From assembly GCF_000170795.1 (NCBI RefSeq), contig NZ_ABCM01000006.1, forward strand, positions 186,001-250,000: a DNA stretch of 64,000 nucleotides, read 5' to 3'. The translations under genes were made by a program, and so were the position numbers. The stretch is from Pedobacter sp. BAL39 (GTDB lineage: Bacteria > Bacteroidota > Bacteroidia > Sphingobacteriales > Sphingobacteriaceae). Position 1 is the stretch's first letter. The number at the start of each line of letters is the position of its first letter. The notes below the pieces were generated by a model. It was not told the origin of the DNA. It worked only from the letters and a program-made list of their open reading frames with translations, and ran no database searches. Positions 17,563-25,549 of the stretch are shown here, one piece after another.

Positions 17563-18528
17563 ATGCCAAATTATAAAACGATAGTCATTACAGGGGCGTC
17601 AAGTGGTGTTGGAAAAGCAATCGCTTTGGCATTTGCCGCGGAGCGTCATGCCTTGGTGCTTGCCTCCAGAAACCTGGATGCACTGAATGAGGTTGCGCTC
17701 GAATGTGAAGCGATGGGAGCTGTAGTGCGCTGTGTGAAGACAGACGTCACGGAGGCCGGAGACATGATCAGCCTGGCCGCTGAAGCGGAAAGCTTCCGGG
17801 GAAAAATAGACGTTTGGGTGAACAATGCAGGTGTACTGGCTGCGGGAACATTCGACGAAACCCCCATTGCAGTGCTCGACCAGGTCATCCGTACCAATCT
17901 TATGGGTTACATCCATGGAGCGCATGCGGTACTTCCTTATTTCAAAAAACAACAACATGGTACCCTCATCAACAACATCTCCATCGGTGGTTTTCTTCCT
18001 GTACCTTTTGGTGTAGGCTACTCGGCCAGCAAATTCGGACTGCGTGGCTTCTCTTCGGCACTAAAGGCGGAATTAACAGACTTCCCGGACATCCACATCT
18101 GCGATGCCTTCCCGGCTTTTCTGGATACTCCCGGCATACAGCATGCGGCGAACTATACCGGCAGGCACATCAGGCCTGCTCCTCCAGTGTATGACCCGGC
18201 AAGGGTAGCTGAAGCCATACTGAAACTCGCCTACCACCCTAAATCCGAAACCATGATTGGCAGTACCTCCAGCTTATTGAGGACGTCCTATGGACTCTTC
18301 CCAGCCCTGACAAGGGGAATTGCAGGATGGGTCATTGGCCGCTATCTAAAGGGCGCCGACGAGATCCCAAAAACCGACGGAAATATCTTTAACACTGTAA
18401 AATACGGAAATGCTGTATATGGTGGCTGGGGGCTTCCTGGTAAACCAAAGGCGCATCGCAAATACCTGGTGGCCGGACTGCTCTCCATTGCTGCGGTAGG
18501 ATTCTTGATGTTACAAAAGAAACATTGA
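17563..18528 (+). CDS. Short-chain dehydrogenase with C-terminal membrane helix
   Basis: This 321-residue SDR has an N-terminal coenzyme motif TGASSGVG, NNAG near residue 87, a catalytic Ser in NNISIGG and the canonical YSASK. The C-terminal extension ends in a hydrophobic stretch (YLVAGLLSIAAVGFLML) that should anchor it to a membrane. SDRs of this shape often act on lipids or sterol-like substrates; the substrate is not known. Two hairpins lie between it and the UbiA-like gene. Confidence 0.85.
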   Translation: MPNYKTIVITGASSGVGKAIALAFAAERHALVLASRNLDALNEVALECEAMGAVVRCVKTDVTEAGDMISLAAEAESFRGKIDVWVNNAGVLAAGTFDETPIAVLDQVIRTNLMGYIHGAHAVLPYFKKQQHGTLINNISIGGFLPVPFGVGYSASKFGLRGFSSALKAELTDFPDIHICDAFPAFLDTPGIQHAANYTGRHIRPAPPVYDPARVAEAILKLAYHPKSETMIGSTSSLLRTSYGLFPALTRGIAGWVIGRYLKGADEIPKTDGNIFNTVKYGNAVYGGWGLPGKPKAHRKYLVAGLLSIAAVGFLMLQKKH

Positions 18529-18538
18529 AGAAAAAATC

Positions 18539-18556
18539 CCGGCAGTCATCTGCCGG
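18539..18556. terminator. Short GC-rich hairpin
   Basis: CCGGCAG (18539-18545), a 4-base loop, and CTGCCGG (18550-18556) lie 10 bases past the SDR stop codon. On the minus strand it is followed by GGGATTTTTT, so it may end transcription arriving from the right; on the plus strand there is no T-run. Confidence 0.4.
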
Positions 18557-18593
18557 AATGAGAGAAACAACGCTAAGCATCAGCCAAGATCAC

Positions 18594-18636
18594 TGAATCT
18601 GGATTTAAAAAATGATTACCTTTAAATCCAGATTCA
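18594..18636. promoter_or_regulatory. 16-bp perfect inverted repeat before the UbiA-like gene
   Basis: TGAATCTGGATTTAAA (18594-18609) and TTTAAATCCAGATTCA (18621-18636) are perfect complements with an 11-base loop. The repeat ends 12 bases before the ATG at 18649, so as RNA it could mask the start region, and as DNA it could bind a dimeric regulator. Confidence 0.55.
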
Positions 18637-18648
18637 TCAATTGATTAA

Positions 18649-19563
18649 ATGGGCGGCAAGGTCATCAGGTTTATATTTTTCGGGAACTACTTTGTTGGCC
18701 TCCTGGCCATCGCACTTACCATTGAAGCTACCTTACAGTTACGCGTCGCCTTCAACACTTTCAGCTATTACCTATTGATTTTCTGTGCGCCCGTAGCCTA
18801 TTATACCTACGCTTATATGGGCGCCACCAGGTTCAGCAGCTCGGCAAACCCAAGGACACAATGGTACATCAAACACCAGGCATTCCTCAGACGCAGTCAG
18901 CTGCTGCTGACCTCCATCGCCATCATCATTTTCCTTTACCTCTTTATCAGTAATTTTTCAGGCATCCTGCAGCTGCCCTATTATTACTGGTTAATTGTAT
19001 TGATCATGCTTGCTGCGGCAACACTATACTATGGACTGCTCCCTGCATACTTTTTCAACCTGAACCTTCGGAATACAGGCTGGCTGAAACCCTTTATCAT
19101 TGGTTTCATATGGGCCTGCACAGCCAACATCATCCCGCTCATTGTCCTAAGGATCAACTCCGGGACAGATGTAGTCGTATCTTCCTTCTGGGTATGGCTG
19201 TTTGTCAAAAACTGGATGTTCTGCACGGTAAATGCAGTGATGTTCGACATCAAGGATTATGCAATAGATGCCAACCACGAACTGAAGACGTTTGTCGTCC
19301 GCATTGGCATCAGAAAAACCATCTTCTATTTTCTCATTCCCCTGCTTTGCATCGGCATGGTATCCCTGCTCATCTATGCCAGCATCCAGCAGTTCCCCTT
19401 TCTTCAGATCGCACTAAACCTGGTTCCCTTTGTGCTGACCATCATCGTTGCTTTCTCCCTGCATGCCCGGAAAAATATCATGTATTACCTGATCGTTATT
19501 GATGGCCTAATCCTCCTGAAAGCAGTCTGCGGAAGTACAGCAATATTACTATTACCTGGTTAA
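18649..19563 (+). CDS. UbiA-like prenyltransferase-family membrane protein
   Basis: This 304-residue protein has eight or nine membrane helices. The stretch FDIKDYAIDANHELKTFVVRIG matches the second Asp motif of UbiA prenyltransferases in position and pattern (given here as FDIKDYAID and LKTFVVRIG). The first NDxxDxxxD motif is not evident; the equivalent loop reads around YAYMGATRFSSSANPRTQ. It may be a degenerate member without normal prenyl transfer activity. The methyltransferase gene starts 14 bases downstream, so the two are probably one operon. Confidence 0.68.
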   Translation: MGGKVIRFIFFGNYFVGLLAIALTIEATLQLRVAFNTFSYYLLIFCAPVAYYTYAYMGATRFSSSANPRTQWYIKHQAFLRRSQLLLTSIAIIIFLYLFISNFSGILQLPYYYWLIVLIMLAAATLYYGLLPAYFFNLNLRNTGWLKPFIIGFIWACTANIIPLIVLRINSGTDVVVSSFWVWLFVKNWMFCTVNAVMFDIKDYAIDANHELKTFVVRIGIRKTIFYFLIPLLCIGMVSLLIYASIQQFPFLQIALNLVPFVLTIIVAFSLHARKNIMYYLIVIDGLILLKAVCGSTAILLLPG

Positions 19564-19577
19564 TGAGTTAAAAAGCC

Positions 19578-20213
19578 ATGACAGGAAACTACGACCGCAT
19601 CGCCCGCTTTTACGATCCCCTCAGCCGATTGGTATTTTTCAATGCACAACGAAATGCCCAGAAAAACCAGCTGAAGTTCATCAATGGCGATCAACAGTTG
19701 CTCATCGTCGGTGGAGGCACCGGATGGATCCTCGAAGCCATCGGAAAGTCCCATAGTGGGCTCGAAATTACTTTTGTGGAAATCTCTGCAAAAATGATCG
19801 ACATGGCACGGCGTAAAGATGCCGGAAACAATGTCGTACACTTTGTCCATGCGGCGGCAGAGGAATTTCAATCTGAAATTACTTATGATCTGCTCATCAC
19901 TGCTTTTCTATTTGATAACTTCGGCACGGAAAAGGCAGGTCAGGTATTTTATAAACTGGATGCTTTATTGAAACCGGGAGGCCTGTGGTTATTTTCAGAT
20001 TTCTACTTAAACCAACACAAACCTGGCATCTGGCAACGGATACTCCTGAAATCAATGTATGTATTTTTCCGTACCATAGCCCAGGTTGAAGCCAAAACAC
20101 TGCCCGACACAGAGGGACTCTTCCAGGCAGCTGGTTACTGTCAGCAGGCGGTATCCATGCATTATAATGGGTTTATAAAAGCCATTGTTTACAGGAAAGC
20201 TCCGTTAAAATGA
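19578..20213 (+). CDS. SAM-dependent methyltransferase, UbiE-like
   Basis: This 211-residue class I methyltransferase has motif I LLIVGGGTGWILEAIG near residue 41, the acidic residue in FVEISAKMIDMARR, and LKPGGLWLFSDFY near residue 133. The opening NYDRIARFYDPLSRLVF resembles UbiE/MenG enzymes, which methylate isoprenoid quinones. Coupling to a UbiA-like gene 14 bases upstream supports a lipid or quinone-like substrate, which is inference. It ends 3 bases before the convergent kinase gene. Confidence 0.85.
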   Translation: MTGNYDRIARFYDPLSRLVFFNAQRNAQKNQLKFINGDQQLLIVGGGTGWILEAIGKSHSGLEITFVEISAKMIDMARRKDAGNNVVHFVHAAAEEFQSEITYDLLITAFLFDNFGTEKAGQVFYKLDALLKPGGLWLFSDFYLNQHKPGIWQRILLKSMYVFFRTIAQVEAKTLPDTEGLFQAAGYCQQAVSMHYNGFIKAIVYRKAPLK

Positions 20214-20216
20214 GCA

Positions 20217-22271
20217 CTACAATAATGGAAGACTGAAATGAAACACGGAGCCCTTGCCGACTTCACTTTCCACCCATATCCTGCCATGATGGCGCTCAAT
20301 GATCTCTGCACTCAGGTACAGACCAATCCCGAAACCTGAAATCAGGTTGTTGCTCTCCACCCGGTAGTAACGTTCAAACAACCTGCCATGGTCTTCTGCA
20401 GGAATGCCGATGCCGCTATCTTTCACACTCACGATGGCCTCGTCCCCTTCCCGGCTGCAATGGATCTCAATGACACTTTCCGCAGATGAATACTTTGCCG
20501 CATTGCTGATCAGGTTAGAAACGACATGGCCAATCTTATCCCTGTCGGCATTAAGCATCAGCCCTTCACAACGATGGAACTCAATATGATGAACGGGAAA
20601 CAAGACTTCATTTTCATCAATCACCTCAGCAATCAGCTGATCCAGTGCAAATTCTTCCATCACCAGCAGGATCTTTCCGGACTCCAGCCTGGAAATGCTG
20701 AGGAAGCCGTTGATCATGGCGTTCATCTTATTCACCTGGTTGTTTACTTTCGACAGCATCCCCGAAGCAAATTCGTCTTTCACCTTGCTCGCCTTTCCAT
20801 GAAGCACCTGCACGTAACCTTTGAGGGAGGTCAGCGGTGTCTTCAACTCATGGCTCACCATGCCGATGAAGTCGTTTTTACGGAGGTCATCTCTACGTTG
20901 CTCAGTAATGTCAAAGCTCACGCCCATCATATATACTGCCTCTCCAGAATGGTTATAGGTCGGCAAACCGGAAACACGAACCCAGTGTTCGGTACCGTCC
21001 GGCCAAAGTATCGGATATTCGGCATTATAGATCTGTTTTTCAGCAATTGCTTTCTCCACCTGCAGCATCACATACTGCTTAAAATCGGCATGTACCACCT
21101 CCATCATATCGGAAAAATCAAATTTATCCTGTTCCGTCAGCCCGAAGTTATGCTTAAACTGTGCGGAACAACTCATCTTTCCCAACTTCAGGTCCAGTTT
21201 ATAGGCACCCAGCCTTGCTGCTTCCATGGCCAGCTCCAGTCCTTTTCTGGACTCTTCCAGCTCTACACGGGTCTGCTCCTCTTCTGTGATGTCCTGTAAG
21301 GTACCGCTAAACCTGGTGGCCTGACCATTCTCATCAAACAAAGCCTTACCTTTTGCCCTTACCTTTCTTGGTATCCCTGTAATCGGGTTCATGATGGTAT
21401 ACTTGATGTCGTATAGCCCTCCCGATTGATAGTCCATCGCTCTTTCAATGGCCGCCAGCACACGTTCACGGTCCTGATCAAAGATTACATTAGTTGCCTG
21501 ATCCAAGGGGATTTCCTGATAAGGACGCAAGCCAAACCAGTTTCTCAACCGCTCATTCCCTGCGAAAGACATCATTGAAGGATCCAGGTCCCAGGTACCA
21601 AGGTTGGCAGCATCAATCGCAAAATTCAGGTTGTCCTCGCTGTATTTAAGGTTCTTGTTCAGCAAGGATACTTGTTGCGTAGCTTGCTGAAGCTCATCGT
21701 TCATGGCAGAAAGTTCCTCATTCAGGGAGGTCAGCTCTTCATTTGAAGCTGCCAGCTCCTCATTGGATGCAACAAGCTCTTCGTTAGACGCAGCAAGCTC
21801 CTCGTTCAGGTCTTGCTCCCTGCGCTCAGCTTCTGCGATGGCCTTCTGCCCGAGATAACGCGCAGTTACATCCCTCGCCGTGTTCATCACGCAATAGGTT
21901 TCGCCTGCCTCATTTTTTATGGCCCGGTATTTAAAATCGAAATAAAATGTTTGTCTCTTCCCATCAACGACCAGATCCGCCGGCATGTTGTCCGACTGGT
22001 AAGTGATCCCCGTCCGCATGACATCGAGAAATATCTGCTTAAAGGGCTGATCATGAAGCTCCGGTAAGGCCTCTTCGATGGTTTTACCAATTACGCTCCG
22101 GTCTTTTCCCCAAATCCGGATGATGGCATCATTGGCAAAAGCGATCACCATCTGGTCGGTATGATAAATTGCCGTTGCATCTTCTGAAAGTGCCAGCACC
22201 TGAAGTAATTGGCTGTCGTTATCTAGTAAAGGTCTTTTTTTCATCAAAATTGGGTTCGCGGATGGATACAT
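20217..22271 (-). CDS. Multi-PAS sensor histidine kinase
   Basis: From the ATG at 22271 the product has 684 residues; a TTG at 22283 and an ATG at 22244 are alternative starts. The order is PAS, then a coiled coil of repeated ASNEEL heptads (about 160-200), two further PAS/PAC domains, HisKA with H in MVSHELKTPLTSLKGY, and an HATPase domain (ISNAAKYSS, DSGIGIP, GFGIGLYLS). There is no membrane helix, so it is cytoplasmic. It has no receiver domain and no partner next to it. A possible short leader ORF and a promoter lie upstream. Confidence 0.92.
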   Translation of the reverse strand: MYPSANPILMKKRPLLDNDSQLLQVLALSEDATAIYHTDQMVIAFANDAIIRIWGKDRSVIGKTIEEALPELHDQPFKQIFLDVMRTGITYQSDNMPADLVVDGKRQTFYFDFKYRAIKNEAGETYCVMNTARDVTARYLGQKAIAEAERREQDLNEELAASNEELVASNEELAASNEELTSLNEELSAMNDELQQATQQVSLLNKNLKYSEDNLNFAIDAANLGTWDLDPSMMSFAGNERLRNWFGLRPYQEIPLDQATNVIFDQDRERVLAAIERAMDYQSGGLYDIKYTIMNPITGIPRKVRAKGKALFDENGQATRFSGTLQDITEEEQTRVELEESRKGLELAMEAARLGAYKLDLKLGKMSCSAQFKHNFGLTEQDKFDFSDMMEVVHADFKQYVMLQVEKAIAEKQIYNAEYPILWPDGTEHWVRVSGLPTYNHSGEAVYMMGVSFDITEQRRDDLRKNDFIGMVSHELKTPLTSLKGYVQVLHGKASKVKDEFASGMLSKVNNQVNKMNAMINGFLSISRLESGKILLVMEEFALDQLIAEVIDENEVLFPVHHIEFHRCEGLMLNADRDKIGHVVSNLISNAAKYSSAESVIEIHCSREGDEAIVSVKDSGIGIPAEDHGRLFERYYRVESNNLISGFGIGLYLSAEIIERHHGRIWVESEVGKGSVFHFSLPLL

Positions 22272-22311
22272 AAGCTGATACAAGGATTGTACCGTTATAA
22301 ATCATTATTCC

Positions 22312-22419
22312 TCATAGTGATAACAATCCCCGAATAGCAACCACCTGATGCCACCTGGAAGCGTCCATCTCCTGGATGCTATTCACGTCTGCCTGCAACT
22401 GCGGGGATAGGTTGTTCAA
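22312..22419 (-). CDS. Candidate 35-residue leader ORF upstream of the PAS kinase
   Basis: A TTG start is preceded by AAGGAG and the frame gives a protein-like 35-residue sequence (LNNLSPQLQADVNSIQEMD, then ASRWHQVVAIRGLLSL). It lies between the promoter at 22448-22455 and the kinase start. The start codon is non-standard and no homologue is known to me, so this is only a candidate. Confidence 0.35.
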   Translation of the reverse strand: MNNLSPQLQADVNSIQEMDASRWHQVVAIRGLLSL

Positions 22420-22447
22420 TGTAATGGTGCTCCTTAATGATGATACA

Positions 22448-22455
22448 CAAATATA
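22448..22455 (-). promoter_or_regulatory. Promoter for the PAS kinase transcript
   Basis: On the minus strand TATATTTG matches TAnnTTTG, and GTTG (one mismatch to TTTG) lies exactly 19 bases upstream at 22475-22478. Transcription would start near 22441, about 170 bases before the kinase ATG. Confidence 0.55.
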
Positions 22456-22559
22456 AGATGTTTTACAGAAACAGCAACCTTTTACAGCACCTACAACCGG
22501 CTAGTCTGAAACAATTTTCAGCCCTAACGGTTATACCATTACCTATTTAGCACAAGATT

Positions 22560-22715
22560 ATGGCACAATTAAGCGTACAGCCCAAAAGAAAAAGTAAGTT
22601 CTGGCTTTGGGTATTGCTCATTTTCATTATTGGCATCATTGCCTTCGTATTTTTCAATAGGAACAATACGGAAACATCTGATACCCCTCCGCAGGATACG
22701 GTGTTGACGCCCTGA
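22560..22715 (+). CDS. Small single-helix membrane protein, 51 residues
   Basis: A basic N-terminus (QPKRKSKFW) is followed by one hydrophobic helix (LWVLLIFIIGIIAFVFF) and a polar Thr/Asp/Pro tail (TSDTPPQDTVLTP). The layout predicts an inner-membrane anchor with the tail in the periplasm. A similar small gene, unrelated by eye in sequence, lies at 34786-34950. It is followed by the interrupted small gene at 22748. Confidence 0.62.
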   Translation: MAQLSVQPKRKSKFWLWVLLIFIIGIIAFVFFNRNNTETSDTPPQDTVLTP

Positions 22716-22747
22716 TAAAGAATGCCAGCTCATCAAACTCAAAGGTT

Positions 22748-22870
22748 ATGACGACAAAAAAGACTGATTAAGACCCCTGCTGGCAAAATTACGAGCAGGT
22801 AGGTACTAAGAAAAAAGCGGGTAAAACCGTCCCAAACTGCGTCCCGAAGAAGAAAGCCGATAAGAAATAA
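22748..22870 (+). pseudogene. Small DPCW...PNCVP gene interrupted by a stop codon
   Basis: From the ATG at 22748 the frame reads seven codons, then TAA at 22769-22771, then DPCWQNYEQVGTKKKAGK followed by TVPNCVPKKKADKK and a stop. The DPCWxxYExVGxKxKxGKxVPNCVPK pattern is one I know as a short C-terminal module in Bacteroidota and phage proteins. A single A-to-T change (AAA to TAA) would explain the interruption. Another frame just upstream reads ECQLIKLKGYDDKKD before its own stop, so a frameshifted longer gene is also possible. Confidence 0.55.
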
Positions 22871-22874
22871 CAAA

Positions 22875-23573
22875 ATGGAAACTGATATGGAAAATTCGAA
22901 AAACGAAGAAAAAAAAGAACAGCAGCATCCTCAGCCTGCTGATGATATACAAATGAACATCGAAACGGTCACCCCTGACACGGAGAAAGATCAGCCAGAC
23001 TCTAAACAGGAAACGCATAAAGCGCCAAAGGATGCTGTCGAAAGTGAGCCGGAAAACGAAGAGCTCAACACTGAAAAACCGAAAGCTGAAGAACCGAAAG
23101 CTGAAGATGCGGTCACTGACCAACAGGATAACATCAACCACTACCAGGAATCCAAGCAAGAGCCTCTTCCCGGACAAGCTACTGGCGACACCAGTTCGGC
23201 GGAAAATGAAACTCCACCACCGGGAAACCAGGCCGATCAGCCTGATGCCGGTGGTGACGAAGAGACTCCAGCTGATGATCGTCCCGAAGACACAGACGAA
23301 AATGACGATAACACTGCTGATACAAAAGAAAACTCAGAAAATACGACGGATCATTCTGCCAAAATGGGATCAGGCGCTGATGATTCAGTAGAAAATGACT
23401 CAACTGGAGAAGATTCAACAAAAGAGCAATCAAAAGAAGAAGAAGAAAATTCCGCAGACGATAGTGAAAATAATGATGGCTCAGCAAACAGTGAAGAAAC
23501 TAATCAGGATGACGATGGAGAAAATGATCAGACTAAAGGCCCTGCAGGTGATGTGGAAACGGTAAGTCCCTGA
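22875..23573 (+). CDS. Highly acidic, intrinsically disordered protein
   Basis: This 232-residue protein is almost entirely Glu, Asp, Asn, Thr, Ser, Pro, Gln and Lys, with no hydrophobic core, no Cys, and no signal peptide. It has short internal repeats such as AEEPKAED. It starts 4 bases after the stop codon of the interrupted small gene, so it likely shares its transcript. I do not recognise a family; low-complexity proteins of this type may buffer charge or bind basic partners, but nothing in the sequence shows that. Confidence 0.68.
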   Translation: METDMENSKNEEKKEQQHPQPADDIQMNIETVTPDTEKDQPDSKQETHKAPKDAVESEPENEELNTEKPKAEEPKAEDAVTDQQDNINHYQESKQEPLPGQATGDTSSAENETPPPGNQADQPDAGGDEETPADDRPEDTDENDDNTADTKENSENTTDHSAKMGSGADDSVENDSTGEDSTKEQSKEEEENSADDSENNDGSANSEETNQDDDGENDQTKGPAGDVETVSP

Positions 23574-23640
23574 CCGTCATTCGTCATAGAAAAGTCAATG
23601 CTTCATAATGAGAAAACCAGATTAATCCATCTTCCGTTAA

Positions 23641-23867
23641 TTAAGTCAAACAGTGAGCGCGCGCAGAGAGGGATTGGAGAGAGGGAGTTGGATGTGTCTA
23701 TGTGAGTTGGAATTTGAGAAGGCGAAGAGAGAGATGTGATTAGGATTTGTGAGGTTGATGGAAAGGGCGGAGAGAAGGAAGAGAGAGAGGATAGACACGG
23801 GAGAAAAACACAGGTGAGATTGATTTGAGGGGAGGAAAAGAAACGGGACTTTATAAGTCCCGTTTTT
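23641..23867 (+). ncRNA. Candidate cytosine-poor, purine-rich non-coding RNA
   Basis: No convincing ORF lies between 23574 and 23978. Bases 23671-23840 are almost all G, A and T on the plus strand; I count 7 cytosines in 170 bases. The stretch is rich in GAGAG and GGAG runs and ends in the terminator at 23841-23867. It could be a 3' untranslated region of the acidic gene or a separate small RNA; no clear -7 box was seen just upstream. Confidence 0.35.
23841..23867 (+). terminator. Strong Rho-independent terminator
   Basis: AAACGGGACTT (23841-23851) and AAGTCCCGTTT (23855-23865) form an 11-bp perfect stem with a 3-base loop, and the T-run continues to 23867. Confidence 0.88.
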
Positions 23868-23954
23868 GTTTATATCGGAATTATGCTTTCTCATAACATA
23901 AATCAGTCCGCTGGTCAGCAAACCGTAAACAAACCTTGCCTTATTTGGAATTAC

Positions 23955-23966
23955 CATCCATGGATG
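23955..23966. promoter_or_regulatory. MarR operator, copy 1 (before marR)
   Basis: CATCCATGGATG is a 12-bp perfect palindrome. It lies 12 bases before the marR ATG at 23979 and directly upstream of TACTTTTG (23968-23975), a TAnnTTTG box. The same palindrome recurs at 24435-24446. Confidence 0.7.
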
Positions 23967-23978
23967 ATACTTTTGACT

Positions 23979-24416
23979 ATGAAAATCGAAGAAGAGTTAA
24001 AACATGACTTCGCCAGTCCCCAGCAAAGGGCACTGACCAACATCATCTTCACTTCAAACTGGGTGCTCAATCGCATCGCATCTGCACTAAAGCCTACCAA
24101 TCTGTCCCTGCAGCAGTTCAATGTGCTCAGCATCCTCTATGGACAGCCGGATCAGACTGCTACTGTCAACCTGATCACCGAGCGACTGATCGACAGGATG
24201 CCTAATACCTCCAGGCTCCTCCATAAACTCATGGATAAAAAGCTCATTGAAAAAGAACGAAACAGCAACGACCAGCGCGTTGTTTATGTAAGACTCACAC
24301 CTGAAGGTGCCATACTGAAAGAACAGGGCAGAAAAATCATTAACAACATCCTGGTCAACCTTAACGATCAGGAAGCCGATCTATTGAATGACATGCTCGA
24401 AAAAATAAGGAGCTAA
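23979..24416 (+). CDS. MarR-family transcriptional repressor
   Basis: The product has 145 residues: an N-terminal dimerisation helix region, a winged helix (LSLQQFNVLSILYG, LIDRMPNTSRLLHKLMDKKLIEKE shown here in part as MPNTSRLLHKLMDKKL, and a wing with NDQRVVYVRLT) and a C-terminal helix. I chose the ATG at 23979; frames starting at 23883 or 23964 would begin in or before the operator. The protein has no Cys, so a thiol-redox switch is excluded. It probably represses itself and the reductase gene through the shared palindrome. The reductase starts 61 bases downstream. Confidence 0.9.
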   Translation: MKIEEELKHDFASPQQRALTNIIFTSNWVLNRIASALKPTNLSLQQFNVLSILYGQPDQTATVNLITERLIDRMPNTSRLLHKLMDKKLIEKERNSNDQRVVYVRLTPEGAILKEQGRKIINNILVNLNDQEADLLNDMLEKIRS

Positions 24417-24434
24417 AAAAATTTTATTAAATAA

Positions 24435-24446
24435 CATCCATGGATG
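24435..24446. promoter_or_regulatory. MarR operator, copy 2 (before the NADPH reductase)
   Basis: CATCCATGGATG again, within ATAACATCCATGGATGATAT, which is palindromic over 20 bases except for one central-flank pair. It lies 31 bases before the ATG at 24478. Confidence 0.7.
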
Positions 24447-24477
24447 ATATCTTCCTGGATCTAAACCAATACCCATC

Positions 24478-25473
24478 ATGAATAAAGTCATCTTGTTAAA
24501 TAAACGCCCCGAGGGTATTCCTACCCCGGAAGATTTTAAATTTATTGAAGAAGAAAAACCTGTAGCCACCGATGGTCAGATTTTGCTGAAAACACTATAT
24601 GTCTCTGTAGATCCATACCTGCGCGGAAGGATGAGCGATGCCAAATCCTACATCCCTCCTTTTGAACTGAATAAACCCATCCAGTCTGCATTGGTCGCAG
24701 AGGTGCAGGACTCCAAAAATCCTGATTTCAAAACCGGCGATTTCGTCACTGGCATGCTCGAATGGAAGTTATTCCAGACCTCTACAGGTAAAGGCCTGAC
24801 CAAGGTCGACGGTGAAAAAGCAAGTCTTTCTGCTTATCTCGGTGTCCTGGGAATGACTGGTCTCACGGCCTATTTTGGCCTCAAAGAAATTGGCCATCCC
24901 AAAGCAGGTGAGACACTCTTCGTCTCGGGTGCCGCAGGTGCCGTAGGCAGTGTTGCCGGACAAATCGGAAAGATCATGGGCTGCAGGGTAATTGGTGCCG
25001 CTGGCTCGGATGAAAAGGTAAACCTGCTCCGATCGAAGTTTGGCTACGATGCAGCCATCAATTACAAAACGACCCATGACCTGACTAAGGACATCGCAGC
25101 TATTGCCCCTGATGGGATCGATGTATATTTCGACAATGTTGGTGGCGATATTTCCGACGCTGTACTTGCCAACATCAACAGGCTGGGCCGTGTGCCCCTA
25201 TGTGGCTCCATCTCTTCCTACAACGATAAGGAAGTAGCTACCGGTCCGAGGGTACAAACCGTAATGGTCAAAAAAAGCGTGCTGATGCAGGGATTCATCG
25301 TCTCCAACTATGCTGCGCAATTTCCGGAAGGCATCGCTCAGCTCAGCAAATGGTTCAGCGAAGGCAAGCTCACACATAGTGAGACCATTGTAGAAGGCTT
25401 CGAGCAGATCCCTCAGGCCTTTATAGACCTATTTGCCGGCAAAAACGAAGGAAAAATGGTGGTCAAAATCTAG
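24478..25473 (+). CDS. NADP-dependent medium-chain reductase (CurA/leukotriene-B4-12-hydroxydehydrogenase-like)
   Basis: This 331-residue protein is a zinc-independent medium-chain dehydrogenase/reductase. The N-terminal half has VSVDPYLRGRMSD, typical of the CurA group, and the coenzyme-binding region has VSGAAGAVGSVAGQIGK with IGAAGSDEKVNLL next. It should reduce activated C=C double bonds in enals, enones or quinones with NADPH. The MarR operator in front and the aldehyde dehydrogenase-like gene behind point to electrophile defence, which is inference. Confidence 0.9.
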   Translation: MNKVILLNKRPEGIPTPEDFKFIEEEKPVATDGQILLKTLYVSVDPYLRGRMSDAKSYIPPFELNKPIQSALVAEVQDSKNPDFKTGDFVTGMLEWKLFQTSTGKGLTKVDGEKASLSAYLGVLGMTGLTAYFGLKEIGHPKAGETLFVSGAAGAVGSVAGQIGKIMGCRVIGAAGSDEKVNLLRSKFGYDAAINYKTTHDLTKDIAAIAPDGIDVYFDNVGGDISDAVLANINRLGRVPLCGSISSYNDKEVATGPRVQTVMVKKSVLMQGFIVSNYAAQFPEGIAQLSKWFSEGKLTHSETIVEGFEQIPQAFIDLFAGKNEGKMVVKI

Positions 25474-25549
25474 AAAATAAAAACGGCAAACAGAACGACA
25501 CGTACAAACAAAACGACACCTCAAACAGAATAATAAAAAAACAATCATA

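Noticed and set aside
23646-23957. 103-residue minus-strand frame opposite the purine-rich stretch
   Set aside because: It is only the Ser/Leu/Pro/Phe-rich complement of the G/A-rich DNA and has no protein-like composition.
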